From: Bifidobacterium canis
Lineage (GTDB): Bacteria; Actinomycetota; Actinomycetes; Actinomycetales; Bifidobacteriaceae
Reading direction: 5' to 3'
DNA length: 64,000 bases
Assembly: GCF_009727065.1 (NCBI RefSeq)
Contig: NZ_WNLP01000004.1
Coordinates: forward strand, 105,347 to 169,346
Part shown: positions 37,826-46,726 of the stretch, piece by piece
How positions within the stretch are numbered: position 1 is the first letter of the stretch
Layout: each line of letters begins with the position of its first letter
Program-made: the position numbers and the translations under genes
Notes under the pieces: model-generated
The model's input: only the letters and a program-made list of their open reading frames with translations
Told to the model about the DNA's origin: nothing
Database searches by the model: none

Positions 37826-38956
37826 TTATCGGCGGTCAGGCTGCTCCATGAGGTGCTCAGCCAGAGCGCGGAACGTCTGACCCAGACCATCGTCGCGCAG
37901 CGACCCATCTTCGTTCAACACTGCGGGGCGTCCGGCCTCACAGGTTTCGCGCACATTCGGATCCAACGGCAGTTGCGCCATAAGAGGCACATCATAGCCA
38001 AGCGCCCGTGTGAGCTGGTCGCTGACACGCTGGCCGCCGCCTGCGCCGAAGATCTCCAAACGCTCACCTTTGTGCTCGTAATAACTCATGTTCTCCACAA
38101 CGCCGCGCACACGCATCGGCACTTGCAAAGCGACCAAGCCGGAACGCACGGCGATGTCGGAAGCGGATGGTTGCGGTGTCGTCACCACCACGAGCTCGGC
38201 GTTCGGCAACGCCTGCGCCACGGAGATCGCCATGTCGCCGGTGCCGGGAGCCAAGTCGAGCACCAGCACATCGGGATCCCCCCACCACACGTCGGCGAGG
38301 AACTGTTCAAGCGAACGTTGCAACCGTGGGCCGCGCCACAGAATCGCACGATCGGCGCCGGCGAACATGCCGATCGACATCAGTTTGACGCCCCACGCGG
38401 TCACCGGCATCAGCATGCCGTTCAGATTCGTCGGCTGCGAATGCACGCCGAACAGCCGGGGTAGCGAGAAACCGTAGATGTCGGCGTCGATCGCCGCCGT
38501 GTCGTAGCCAAGCGCGGCGAATGTGGCGGCCAGATTCGCGCTGATCGACGATTTGCCCACGCCGCCTTTGCCGGAGGCGACGGCGAACACGCGCGTCTTG
38601 ATGCCGGGCTTGTTGAACGGGTTCTGGCGACGTTGAGCCTTCAAGTCGGCCACCAGATCGTGCAGTTTGGTTTCGCTCATCGCGCCCACCGTGATGCTCG
38701 GCGTGAGCGTCGCATCCGGGTAGGAGGCCACGGCGTCGTCGATCTGCGCGGCGATCTGATCCGAGAGCGGGCAACCGGGAACAGTCAGCTCCACCTGAAC
38801 TGACACGTCGAACGTATCAGTGTCGGTTTGCGTGACATGCACGTCGGAGATCATGCCCAGATCGGTGATCGAGCGTCCCAGTTCGGGGTCGATCACGTGA
38901 CCCAGACGATCCCATAGTGCCGACTCAATCGCTTCGATCTGCTTCTGCTCGCTCAT
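37826..38956 (-). CDS. Mrp/NBP35-type P-loop ATPase (Fe-S cluster carrier)
   Basis: 376 residues from ATG 38956, with GAGGGTGA upstream. An N-terminal MIP18/DUF59 domain (VIDPELGRSITDLGMI) precedes the ParA/MinD-like ATPase with deviant Walker A ASGKGGVGKSSISANLA, switch VLDLAPGTGDM and the conserved VENMSYYEHKGE. Such proteins carry Fe-S clusters to apo-enzymes in the cytosol. The usual CxxC pair is not present at the expected place (ENMSYYEHKG rather than ENMS-x-F-x-C-x-x-C), so cluster binding is uncertain. It is convergent with ligA and divergent from the ABC-F gene. Confidence 0.9.
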   Translation of the reverse strand: MSEQKQIEAIESALWDRLGHVIDPELGRSITDLGMISDVHVTQTDTDTFDVSVQVELTVPGCPLSDQIAAQIDDAVASYPDATLTPSITVGAMSETKLHDLVADLKAQRRQNPFNKPGIKTRVFAVASGKGGVGKSSISANLAATFAALGYDTAAIDADIYGFSLPRLFGVHSQPTNLNGMLMPVTAWGVKLMSIGMFAGADRAILWRGPRLQRSLEQFLADVWWGDPDVLVLDLAPGTGDMAISVAQALPNAELVVVTTPQPSASDIAVRSGLVALQVPMRVRGVVENMSYYEHKGERLEIFGAGGGQRVSDQLTRALGYDVPLMAQLPLDPNVRETCEAGRPAVLNEDGSLRDDGLGQTFRALAEHLMEQPDRR

Positions 38957-39047
38957 AGTCACCCTCACGCTGTGTTCAAATACGCAACAAAAATCCACCG
39001 TACTGCAAACCATGCGAACGCGCCAGAGCACAGCAGCGCCCCATCTT

Positions 39048-39076
39048 TTGAAATATGAGCCGGAGCGTGTTATATT
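39048..39076 (+). promoter_or_regulatory. Strong promoter upstream of the ABC-F leader
   Basis: TTGAAA (39048-39053), a 17-base spacer, and TATATT (39071-39076). This near-consensus promoter lies about 230 bases before the ABC-F start codon, so the message has a long 5' leader. Confidence 0.7.
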
Positions 39077-39105
39077 GGCACAAGTCATTTGAACGCGGAG
39101 CCCAT

Positions 39106-39153
39106 ATGCCAAGCGCCGCGACACGGAAGGAAAGAAGTCCATTGCGTAACTAG
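39106..39153 (+). CDS. Possible 15-residue leader peptide before the ABC-F gene
   Basis: ATG at 39106, preceded by GGAG five bases away, encodes MPSAATRKERSPLRN and then TAG. It lies just after the strong promoter and 150 bases before the ABC-F start. Between them are two hairpins (39182-39200 and 39222-39244). Small upstream ORFs of this kind control antibiotic-resistance ABC-F genes by attenuation. Peptide identity and translation are unproven. Confidence 0.4.
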   Translation: MPSAATRKERSPLRN

Positions 39154-39181
39154 CAGGTCGGATTCTCGTACACGAACACAG

Positions 39182-39244
39182 TGCGCGCGTTTTCGCGCGC
39201 CGACGAGCTACATCCGGCCAAGCGCATGCTTTGTAACCATGCGC
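39182..39244 (+). promoter_or_regulatory. Two hairpins in the ABC-F leader
   Basis: GCGCGCG-TTTT-CGCGCGC (about 39183-39200) and GCGCATG-N9-CATGCGC (39222-39244). Both lie between the leader peptide and the ABC-F ribosome site (GGAGAG at about 39293). The first would be very stable and could act as an attenuator. Confidence 0.45.
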
Positions 39245-39305
39245 GTATTCAGTAATCAGCAGCAATGACAGCGGCAATAATCACTGATCAGCTAGGAGAG
39301 ACTTC

Positions 39306-40886
39306 ATGCAACTGACCATTTCTCATCTCGGTTTCACTTACGACAACGCCACCGAACCATTGTTCACCGACATCAACGCCACATTCGCGCCAGGTTGGAC
39401 GGCGATCATAGGCGACAACGGCATCGGCAAAACGACACTCGTCAAACTCATCTGCGGGCAACTGCCACTGCAACGCGGTACGATTACGCCAAAACCGAGC
39501 AGTCTCATCATCTCGATCTGTGTGCAGCAACTCGACGAGCCACCCGCCAATCTCGACGATTTCGCCGCCGACTGGTCACCGGAAGCATTGAAAATACGCC
39601 GCTTGCTCGGCATAGACGATTCGTGGCTCTACCGTTTCGACACACTCTCCGGCGGGCAGGCGAAGCGTGTGCAAATCGCCTGCGCGCTGCAACGCGACCC
39701 CGACGTGCTGATTCTCGACGAGCCCACCAACCACGTCGACGCGCACACCAGGGCGGCGATCATCGACGCAATGCGCGCATACTCCGGCGTCGGCATCGTG
39801 ATCTCACACGATGTGACACTGATAGACGCCACCTGCACGCGCTGCCTGAGCTTCGAACGGCAGCACGTGGACGGGCATAACATCACCGTCGCCGTGCCAT
39901 ACCAAGGCAACTACAGCGAAGCCTTCGCACAGATGACGCAACGCAATGCAGACAGTTCACGTGAACTTGCGCGTGCGAAAGCGGAAACGAACAGGCTGCG
40001 TGCCGTGCAAGCCCAGCGCATAGACAAGGTGCGCGAAGCCGCGCGCGCCGGCAACGCGCACATCGACGCCAAAGACCACGATGCGCGCAATGCCCGCAAA
40101 ATGGCCAAATCCACCAGTCTCGACAGCGGTGTCTCATCCAGCCTCGCACAGCTCAACGGCCGACTCAGCCAAGCGCAAGCCGCCCAGCAAGGCATCGCCA
40201 CGGCAGCCAAACGGTATGAGGGCGACTTCTGGACACGCCCGGTCAACGCGCACCTGAACGAAGTCGCCCATCTTGACGCAGGACTATTGCGGCCCGGCAG
40301 CACGCAAGTGAGCGACGACGCGCAGCCGGACGACGTGACCAGCGAACTGACCATCTCCGGCAACGCCTGGACCATCACCGGGCCGGAAGACCAGAGCATC
40401 ACGGCGATACGCATCCCCACACTCAGCGTGGGACCGACCTCGCACATCGGACTGACCGGCGACAACGGGCTCGGCAAAAGCACGGTCATCGCTGCGCTCG
40501 CCGAACACATCAACCCGCTCGCCCGCGCGCTCATCATCCGGCAGGACACCACGCAACGCGACGCCGACGACGCTCTCACACGTCTGCACACGCTGCCGAG
40601 CGAAGATCGCGCCACCGTGCTCTCCGCCTACGCGCAGCTCAACGCCGACCCGGACAAACTGCTCGCCGGGCAAGCGCCATCGCCGGGAGAATTGCGCAAA
40701 TTATTGCTCGCCATGGCCACGGTGGACGACATCGACTTCATCATCATGGACGAACCCACCAACCATCTTGACATCTCTTCGAAACAGGCATTGGCACGCG
40801 CGCTCGCCAACTACGGCGGCGCGCTGATCGTGGTCAGTCATGACGACGATTTCATCGCGGCGATCGAAACGCCAGCGCAAGCATAG
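39306..40886 (+). CDS. ABC-F family ATPase (ribosome protection/translation factor type)
   Basis: 526 residues, two ABC domains and no TM. NBD1: GDNGIGKTT, TLSGGQAKRVQ and VLILDEPTNHVD. NBD2: GDNGLGKST and IIMDEPTNHLD. The NBD2 signature is degenerate (APSPGELRKLL). The linker between them is helical and charged (ELARAKAETNRLRAVQ...), as in ABC-F proteins that enter the ribosomal E site. It could confer antibiotic resistance or tune translation; which cannot be told. GGAGAG precedes the ATG. It is followed 12 bases later by the nitrilase gene. Confidence 0.9.
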   Translation: MQLTISHLGFTYDNATEPLFTDINATFAPGWTAIIGDNGIGKTTLVKLICGQLPLQRGTITPKPSSLIISICVQQLDEPPANLDDFAADWSPEALKIRRLLGIDDSWLYRFDTLSGGQAKRVQIACALQRDPDVLILDEPTNHVDAHTRAAIIDAMRAYSGVGIVISHDVTLIDATCTRCLSFERQHVDGHNITVAVPYQGNYSEAFAQMTQRNADSSRELARAKAETNRLRAVQAQRIDKVREAARAGNAHIDAKDHDARNARKMAKSTSLDSGVSSSLAQLNGRLSQAQAAQQGIATAAKRYEGDFWTRPVNAHLNEVAHLDAGLLRPGSTQVSDDAQPDDVTSELTISGNAWTITGPEDQSITAIRIPTLSVGPTSHIGLTGDNGLGKSTVIAALAEHINPLARALIIRQDTTQRDADDALTRLHTLPSEDRATVLSAYAQLNADPDKLLAGQAPSPGELRKLLLAMATVDDIDFIIMDEPTNHLDISSKQALARALANYGGALIVVSHDDDFIAAIETPAQA

Positions 40887-40898
40887 GAGGAACAGCAT

Positions 40899-41696
40899 AT
40901 GAAGGCACCGCTTACGATCGCATTCGCCCAGTTGCTGCCACAGAGCGACCAGCTTGCCTTGGGCGAGCAGGCATGCCGTGACGCCGCAGCACATGGCGCG
41001 GATCTGATCGTGTTTCCGGAAATGTGGAACGACGGGTACGAGATTCCGCAATCCGAGGAAGCGTTGCGCGCGCTCGCCGTCTCCGGCGACGGCGCGTTCG
41101 TGGCACGGTTCGCAAGCTTGGCACGCGAACTGCATATGGCGGTCGCGATCACCTACTTGAAAGAAGAGCAGGGCAAATATTTCAATACCGTGACCTTGTT
41201 CGACCAGCAGGGCGAACGTGTGCTCGACTATTCGAAAGTGCATATCTGCACGTTCGGTGATGAGCGCATGCTGACGGCCGGCACCAGATTCCCCGTGACC
41301 ACATTGCACACTGCCAAAGGCGACGTGCGCGTGGGCTGCATGATCTGCTTCGACCGCGAATTCCCCGAATCCGCCCGCACGCTCATGCTTAAAGGCGCCG
41401 AACTGATGCTCGTGCCGAACGCCTGCCCTATGGAGGTCAACAGGCTCAGCCAATTGCGGGCGCGTGCTTTCGAGAGCATGGCGGCGATCGCCACATGCAA
41501 CTATCCGGAAGGCAAGCCGGATTGCAACGGGCACTCCACGCTGTTCAATGGCATCGCGTTCAACGATGCGAATGACGACATGCTCGTCATGGAGGCGGGG
41601 GAGAAGCCCGGCATCTACTATGGCGAGCTTGATGTGGACGCGTTGAGAGACTACCGGCAGCGTGAAGTGTGGGGCAACGCATATTACGAGGCGTAA
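40899..41696 (+). CDS. Nitrilase-superfamily carbon-nitrogen hydrolase
   Basis: 265 residues with the Glu-Lys-Cys triad of the family: Glu in VFPEMWNDGY, Lys in LDYSKVHIC, and Cys in GCMICFDREFPESAR. It hydrolyses an amide or nitrile C-N bond in the cytosol; substrate unknown. AGGAGGAAC lies upstream of the ATG. It shares the operon with the ABC-F gene and ends at a terminator shared with glnA. Confidence 0.9.
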   Translation: MKAPLTIAFAQLLPQSDQLALGEQACRDAAAHGADLIVFPEMWNDGYEIPQSEEALRALAVSGDGAFVARFASLARELHMAVAITYLKEEQGKYFNTVTLFDQQGERVLDYSKVHICTFGDERMLTAGTRFPVTTLHTAKGDVRVGCMICFDREFPESARTLMLKGAELMLVPNACPMEVNRLSQLRARAFESMAAIATCNYPEGKPDCNGHSTLFNGIAFNDANDDMLVMEAGEKPGIYYGELDVDALRDYRQREVWGNAYYEA

Positions 41697-41728
41697 GGCA
41701 TTACGCAGATAGATCACGCGTACAACAA

Positions 41729-41766
41729 AAGACGGTGGGAACAATATTCGTTGTTCCCACCGTCTT
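41729..41766. terminator. Bidirectional terminator between nitrilase gene and glnA
   Basis: AAGACGGTGGGAACAA and TTGTTCCCACCGTCTT pair perfectly over 16 bp around a 6-base loop. The flanking A/T bases provide a short U-tract in both directions. Confidence 0.9.
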
Positions 41767-41817
41767 GCAGTCTTATCTACATTGCCTGCAGTGTGTCAAC
41801 CTTGCAGACCGTTGAGA

Positions 41818-43254
41818 TCAGATGTGGAAGTAGAGCTCATACTCAAGCGGAGTCGGCTGCAGACGAGCCTGGTCGATCTCACCGCGCTTGAGGTCAATCC
41901 ACGTGTTGATCAGGTCCTCGGTGAACACGTCGCCGGCGGTCAGGAAGTCGTGATCCTCCTCGAGGGCATTCAGAGCCTCGTCGAGCGAGCTTGGAACCTG
42001 CTTGATGCCCGCATGCTCCTCCGGAGGAAGCTCATAGAGATCCTTGTCGACCGGCTCCGGCGGCTCGATGTGGTTGAGAATGCCGTCGAGACCAGCCATG
42101 AGCTGTGCGGAGAAGGCGAGGAATGGATTGCACGACGGATCCGGTGCACGGAATTCGATGCGCTTGGCGGCAGGGGAGGTGCCGGCCAGTGGAATGCGGA
42201 TAGCGGCGGAACGGTTGCGTGCCGAATAGACGAGGTTGACCGGAGCTTCGAAGCCCGGAACCAGGCGGTGGTACGAGTTGAGCGACGGGTTCGTGAATGC
42301 GAGCACCGAGGAGGAGTGCTTGATCAGACCGCCGATGTACCAACGGGCCATGTCAGACAGACCACCGTAGTTCTTCTCATCGTAGAACAGCGGCTTGCCG
42401 TCCTTCCACAGGGACTGGTGGCAGTGCATGCCGGTGCCGTTGTCGCCTGCGATCGGCTTCGGCATGAAGGTCGCCGCCTTGCCTGCGAGTGCAGCGGTCT
42501 CGTGGATGACGTACTTGTATTTCATCAGATCGTCGCCTGCATGCTGCAGCGAGTTGAAGCGGTAGTTGATTTCCTGCTGGCCGGCGCCCGCAACCTCATG
42601 GTGGGCGCGCTCGAGAATCAGACCGACCTTCTGCAGGTTGGCAACCATGTCGTCACGCAGATCCTGCGTGTGATCGGCTGGCGGAACAGGGAAGTAGCCG
42701 CGCTTGACGCGGTTCTTGAAACCAATGTTCGGCGTGCCGTCGTCTTCGACGTCGATGCCGGAGTTCCACGGGGCTTCGATGGAATCAACCTCGTAGAAGG
42801 AGCCACGCATGTCGTTGCCGAAACGAACCTTGTCGAAGATGAAGAACTCGGCTTCAGGAGCGAAGGAAGCGGTGTCGGCGATGCCGGTGGCCTTCAGGTA
42901 GGCTTCGGCCTTGGCTGCCACCTGGCGTGGATCACGCGAATACGGTTCGTCGGTGAGTGGGTCGACGATCGAGAAGGCGACATCCAGCGTCTTGTGCTTG
43001 CGGAACGGGTCGACGAACGCGGTCTCGATGTCTGGAACCAGCTTCATGTCGGATTCGTTGATGGCCTGGAAACCTTCGATGGAGGAGCCGTCGAATGGCA
43101 TGCCCTCATCGAACGCGTCCTTGAGGAATTCGCTGGCAGGAACCGTGAAGTGCTGCTGAACGCCAATCAGATCGGTGAAGCGCACGGAAACGTATTCGAT
43201 GCCTTCCTGATTGATGAGAGCTTCGGCGTCTGCCTTGGTTTTGAGTGGGGTCAC
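41818..43254 (-). CDS. glnA: Glutamine synthetase type I
   Basis: 478 residues from GTG 43254, preceded by AAAGGAG. The enzyme forms glutamine from glutamate, ammonia and ATP. Landmarks: [19 protein letters not shown] near the N-terminus, the ATP-binding [17 protein letters not shown], and [11 protein letters not shown] Tyr is present near residue 407 in DLYELPPEE, the adenylylation site of GSI-beta enzymes. The upstream in-frame ATG (43317) gives residues unlike the family. It is convergent with the nitrilase gene and is transcribed from a promoter in the 43255-43400 interval. Confidence 0.96.
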   Translation of the reverse strand: MTPLKTKADAEALINQEGIEYVSVRFTDLIGVQQHFTVPASEFLKDAFDEGMPFDGSSIEGFQAINESDMKLVPDIETAFVDPFRKHKTLDVAFSIVDPLTDEPYSRDPRQVAAKAEAYLKATGIADTASFAPEAEFFIFDKVRFGNDMRGSFYEVDSIEAPWNSGIDVEDDGTPNIGFKNRVKRGYFPVPPADHTQDLRDDMVANLQKVGLILERAHHEVAGAGQQEINYRFNSLQHAGDDLMKYKYVIHETAALAGKAATFMPKPIAGDNGTGMHCHQSLWKDGKPLFYDEKNYGGLSDMARWYIGGLIKHSSSVLAFTNPSLNSYHRLVPGFEAPVNLVYSARNRSAAIRIPLAGTSPAAKRIEFRAPDPSCNPFLAFSAQLMAGLDGILNHIEPPEPVDKDLYELPPEEHAGIKQVPSSLDEALNALEEDHDFLTAGDVFTEDLINTWIDLKRGEIDQARLQPTPLEYELYFHI

Positions 43255-43407
43255 GGGACCGCTCCTTTCAAAATGTTGCTTACGATGTATCAGCATAGGA
43301 CGAAGGATTTCACCCACTCGAAATTTGAGTTAACAACATGTTTCATGCGTCGAATACCTGTTCACGCAGTGTGAATGCAAATACAAGGGGAATATGTGGG
43401 AATACAA

Positions 43408-43439
43408 CAAGGGGGTTCCGATTGCTCGGAACCCCCTTG
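43408..43439 (-). terminator. Hairpin terminator after the DUF4191 gene
   Basis: CAAGGGGGTTCCGA and TCGGAACCCCCTTG pair over 14 bp around TTGC, 14 bases after the DUF4191 stop on the minus strand, followed by TTGTATT. Confidence 0.85.
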
Positions 43440-43452
43440 AAAGCTGGATGGG

Positions 43453-44241
43453 TCAGCGACCACGCATCGCGCGGCGGCTCACTTTGTGAGCGCGTGTCGG
43501 ATCGACACCCTTCGGAATGCCCATGCCGCTGCGGCGCTGCAGCGTGTGCAGACGTTCGTTCAACGTCGTCAGCTGCTGCTTGGTGAGCGCGAAACGCCGA
43601 CGCGGGCGGATCTTGCGCATCAACGCGTTCGAATAATCATTCGGCACATACGATTTCTCTTTGATCACCGTATTGCGCAGATCGCGCAGCTTCACCTGCT
43701 TCGGGCCGTCGCCGACCGCAATGCGGTAGATCGGAATATGAGATCCGGCGGTCACGCCCTTGATCTGACGCTCCTGACGATCCATCGCCTGCATCACACG
43801 ACCGTAATTGCCTTCGCCGATCAGGTAAATGCCCTGATAGCCGGTGCCGCGCCAGATCGCATCACGGGTGCGAGGATCAACCCATACAGGCTCCTGCGGA
43901 AAATCGAATCCGGCACGGTTCATGTTGCCAAGAATGCTGATGGCCGCACCCGGCTGACCTTCCATGCGCTTGTAGCCAACGTTGTCGGCACGACGGGTGA
44001 GCACGATCGTGAACAGCAGCAGGCCGATCGTCAACGCGAGAATAACCGTCAGAATCCATGTGAGCCAACCCCAATGGAACACGATGCCACAGATGACGGC
44101 GACGATGACCGGCGCGAGGAACGCGCCACCGGTCAGCCACGGCAGCGCCTTGTCTTCCGCATACGTGAACTTGAAGATCGTGATCAACTGGCGGAACATG
44201 CCGCGCTTTTTCGGCTTCTCTGACTTCTCTTTCTCAGCCAT
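43453..44241 (-). CDS. DUF4191 membrane protein
   Basis: 262 residues. A basic N-terminus (MAEKEKSEKPKKRG) is followed by two TM segments (about residues 37-58 and 64-85), then a cytosolic domain with QPGAAISILGNMNRAGFDF and RDAIWRGTGYQGIYLIGEG. The end is Arg-rich. This matches DUF4191, found throughout actinobacteria and of unknown function; it often lies beside lipoyl-related genes, and here lpd is immediately upstream in the same direction. Confidence 0.9.
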   Translation of the reverse strand: MAEKEKSEKPKKRGMFRQLITIFKFTYAEDKALPWLTGGAFLAPVIVAVICGIVFHWGWLTWILTVILALTIGLLLFTIVLTRRADNVGYKRMEGQPGAAISILGNMNRAGFDFPQEPVWVDPRTRDAIWRGTGYQGIYLIGEGNYGRVMQAMDRQERQIKGVTAGSHIPIYRIAVGDGPKQVKLRDLRNTVIKEKSYVPNDYSNALMRKIRPRRRFALTKQQLTTLNERLHTLQRRSGMGIPKGVDPTRAHKVSRRAMRGR

Positions 44242-44332
44242 GAATTCCTCTCTAAACTCAACTAGGCTCGAAGCTGGTCAATAATTACTGTTCATTACTG
44301 TATCAGCAAGCGCTGTCGCACGCGCAAATCAT

Positions 44333-45814
44333 CTAGCGATTGTGCAGCGGCCTGCCATCCGCTTTGAGCAACGTTTCACCGAGCATCTCGCTGAACGTCG
44401 GATGCGGGTGTATGTTGCGGGCGGCGTCACTAAGCGGCACGTCATTGCCGATGATCTGCTGCGCCTCCGCGATCAGATCGCTCGCATCAGGCGCGACGAT
44501 ATGCACGCCGAGCACGTGTGTGATGGCATTCGGATCGTTCGCATCGGCGCCACTGACCACCGAAACGGAGCCGGCAGCACCGCTCATCAGCATACGGGCG
44601 TTCGACATGACCGGGATCAGCGTCTCCTGCACATTGGTGAACTGGTCGTTCTCCTTCGCCTCACGAAGTGTGTAGCCGACCGACGCGAATTCGGGATTGG
44701 AAAACACGACGGAGGGAATGGTGCGTTCGTCGACCGGCTTCGGATTCAACCCGGCTATCGACTCGGCGACCACATACCCCTGCTGGTAGGCGCGGTGGGC
44801 GAGCTGATGCCCGACGGTGATGTCGCCCAACGCCCACACATGCTCACGGTTTGTACGCCCATAGGCATCCGTCTTCACCATGCCAGCGTCATCGAGATCG
44901 ATGCCCGCCTGCGCGAACCATGGCTCATCGGTGTTCGGCATGCGCCCCACGGCGACGAGCATCCATTCGGCGAACACCTGCTGGGCGTCGCCGGCGGCGT
45001 CGGTGTAGTGCACCGTGGCACCGAGGTTCACGCCGGTGTCGACACTGGTGATCGTGGCCTTCGGAATGATGGTGATGCCCTGTCGCTTCAATTCGCGGAA
45101 CAGGATCTTCGCGGCGCGCTTGTCGGAATGCGACAGCACGATGTCGTTGCGAAGAATCAACGTGACGTCGGTGCCCGCCGAATTCCACATCGACGCGAAC
45201 TCCAACGCCGTCGCGCCAGAGCCGACGATGATCGCGCTATGCGGGAACGAGGTGAGGTTCAACGCCGCGGTCGAATCGATGATCGCATGGCTGAACGGCG
45301 CCGCGGGAAGCGGACGCGGGCGTGAACCGGTGGCGATGATGATGTCGCCGGCTTGCACCGTCATCGACTGCTCGCCATCAGCCAGTTCACCATCGTCACC
45401 GCGCGTACGCACCGTGTTTTGATCCTGTGAAGGGGCGATGTGCAGCAGACCGTCCTCGCCTATGGATGCTTCGCCTTGCACCATATGCACGCCTCGGTAG
45501 GTGAGCAGGCCGAGCAGACCGTCACGCATCGTCGCCACGGTGTTGTCTCTAAAATCGGTGAGTTTGCCGAAATCTATTTCCTGCACGGCGGAGACGATGC
45601 CGACCTCTTCGCCGCGTCGTATCGTGTCGAGCGTGCGGGTGGCAGTGATGAGCGCCTTGGACGGGATGCACCCGCGGTTCAGGCACGTGCCACCGACTAC
45701 GCTGTCTCGCTCGACGAGCAGCACGGATTTGCCGAGTTCCGCAAGACGCAACGCGGCCGCGTATCCTCCCGGACCTGCTCCGATGATCGCCGCATCATAT
45801 TGTTCAGTTGCCAT
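44333..45814 (-). CDS. lpd: Dihydrolipoyl dehydrogenase (FAD disulfide reductase)
   Basis: 493 residues. FAD-binding GAGPGGYAAALRLAELG, redox disulfide GGTCLNRGCIPSKALI, NAD-binding IIVGSGATALEFASMW, and the C-terminal active-site HPHPTFSEMLGE with its His and Glu. All catalytic parts are intact. The enzyme reoxidises lipoamide on E2 or H-protein. No E1/E2 gene is nearby, and bifidobacteria are generally described as lacking a pyruvate dehydrogenase complex, so the partner is unclear. It is upstream of the DUF4191 gene in the same direction, with 91 bases between. Confidence 0.92.
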   Translation of the reverse strand: MATEQYDAAIIGAGPGGYAAALRLAELGKSVLLVERDSVVGGTCLNRGCIPSKALITATRTLDTIRRGEEVGIVSAVQEIDFGKLTDFRDNTVATMRDGLLGLLTYRGVHMVQGEASIGEDGLLHIAPSQDQNTVRTRGDDGELADGEQSMTVQAGDIIIATGSRPRPLPAAPFSHAIIDSTAALNLTSFPHSAIIVGSGATALEFASMWNSAGTDVTLILRNDIVLSHSDKRAAKILFRELKRQGITIIPKATITSVDTGVNLGATVHYTDAAGDAQQVFAEWMLVAVGRMPNTDEPWFAQAGIDLDDAGMVKTDAYGRTNREHVWALGDITVGHQLAHRAYQQGYVVAESIAGLNPKPVDERTIPSVVFSNPEFASVGYTLREAKENDQFTNVQETLIPVMSNARMLMSGAAGSVSVVSGADANDPNAITHVLGVHIVAPDASDLIAEAQQIIGNDVPLSDAARNIHPHPTFSEMLGETLLKADGRPLHNR

Positions 45815-45975
45815 ATCGACTCCTTGAGCTTACCCATGTCGGCAGCTCGACTCCCAAGAATTCGCTGTGAATCCAGTTGTGCCGCACAAATCCCAGACTA
45901 CTCGCAACAGCGCGGAGCATTGCAGCGCGCACTATGAGTATCTGTGACAAATGAATACAAACAATATAAATAAAA

Positions 45976-45998
45976 GGGAACGCGGCAGGCGTTCCCTC
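45976..45998 (-). terminator. Intrinsic terminator after the DUF3043 gene
   Basis: On the minus strand AGGGAACGC-N5-GCGTTCCCT is followed by TTTTATTTATATT, a classical hairpin plus U-tract, 24 bases after the DUF3043 stop. Confidence 0.92.
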
Positions 45999-46021
45999 AA
46001 TCTGTGAGCATATTCGAAGAT

Positions 46022-46630
46022 TTACTTCGGGTAATTACCGCGCTTCTTATAGCGAGGCTTCGGCAGGCGCCAACGGCGGAACTGAATGGAACGGCTCCAC
46101 GCATATGAACCGGTGCGCATGCCCTTCGCCACGGACTGTTCGCCGAACTTGGCGATCAGCAGTCGCTTGAGTTTGCGCCACATGATCACTTCGTCGACGA
46201 CGATCGCGAACAAATACAGATATAGCAGTGTCATGATGATGATCGACACGAGCGGTGAAGGGAAGATCACGGTGAACACGACGGAGGCGCACAGCATGAT
46301 GAGCGCCACCGGAATGAAGAACTCGCCGATGTTGAAACGGGCATCGATGTAGTCGCGCGTATACACACGCCACGGCAGACGTTCAGCCTTCGGCATGTTG
46401 TTGATATCGCCGGTGCGCATCGCCTCATATTCGCGATTCTCGCGCTCACGCAGCCTCTGCTTGGCGAGCTTACGCTGCTCACGTGTGTTCTCCGGAACCA
46501 ACGGACGTAGATTCTTGGCCTGCGCATCCTTGCGTTTGGGTGTTGGACGCCCCTTGCCGACAGTGGAATTCTGCTCGGGCTGCTCCGTCTCCTGTGCGGA
46601 ATCCTGATCTTTCTTCTTGAACAAAGCCAT
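46022..46630 (-). CDS. DUF3043 membrane protein
   Basis: 202 residues from ATG 46630. A long charged N-terminus (KKKDQDSAQETEQPEQ..., basic helix KLAKQRLRERENREY) is followed by two TM segments (around residues 105-125 and 130-150) and a basic C-terminus. This pattern and the WRVYTRDYIDARFNIGEFFIP motif match DUF3043 of actinobacteria, function unknown. It is divergent from the M20 peptidase gene, with 96 bases between start codons. Confidence 0.88.
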   Translation of the reverse strand: MALFKKKDQDSAQETEQPEQNSTVGKGRPTPKRKDAQAKNLRPLVPENTREQRKLAKQRLRERENREYEAMRTGDINNMPKAERLPWRVYTRDYIDARFNIGEFFIPVALIMLCASVVFTVIFPSPLVSIIIMTLLYLYLFAIVVDEVIMWRKLKRLLIAKFGEQSVAKGMRTGSYAWSRSIQFRRWRLPKPRYKKRGNYPK

Positions 46631-46726
46631 GCCCGTTAGATTACGGGCAACTCTAGACGCGAAGCAGCGCAAAAACGGGTTACAATGGCCGTTTGGAACG
46701 TTTTTTGTGAAGACTTAGGAAAGGGT

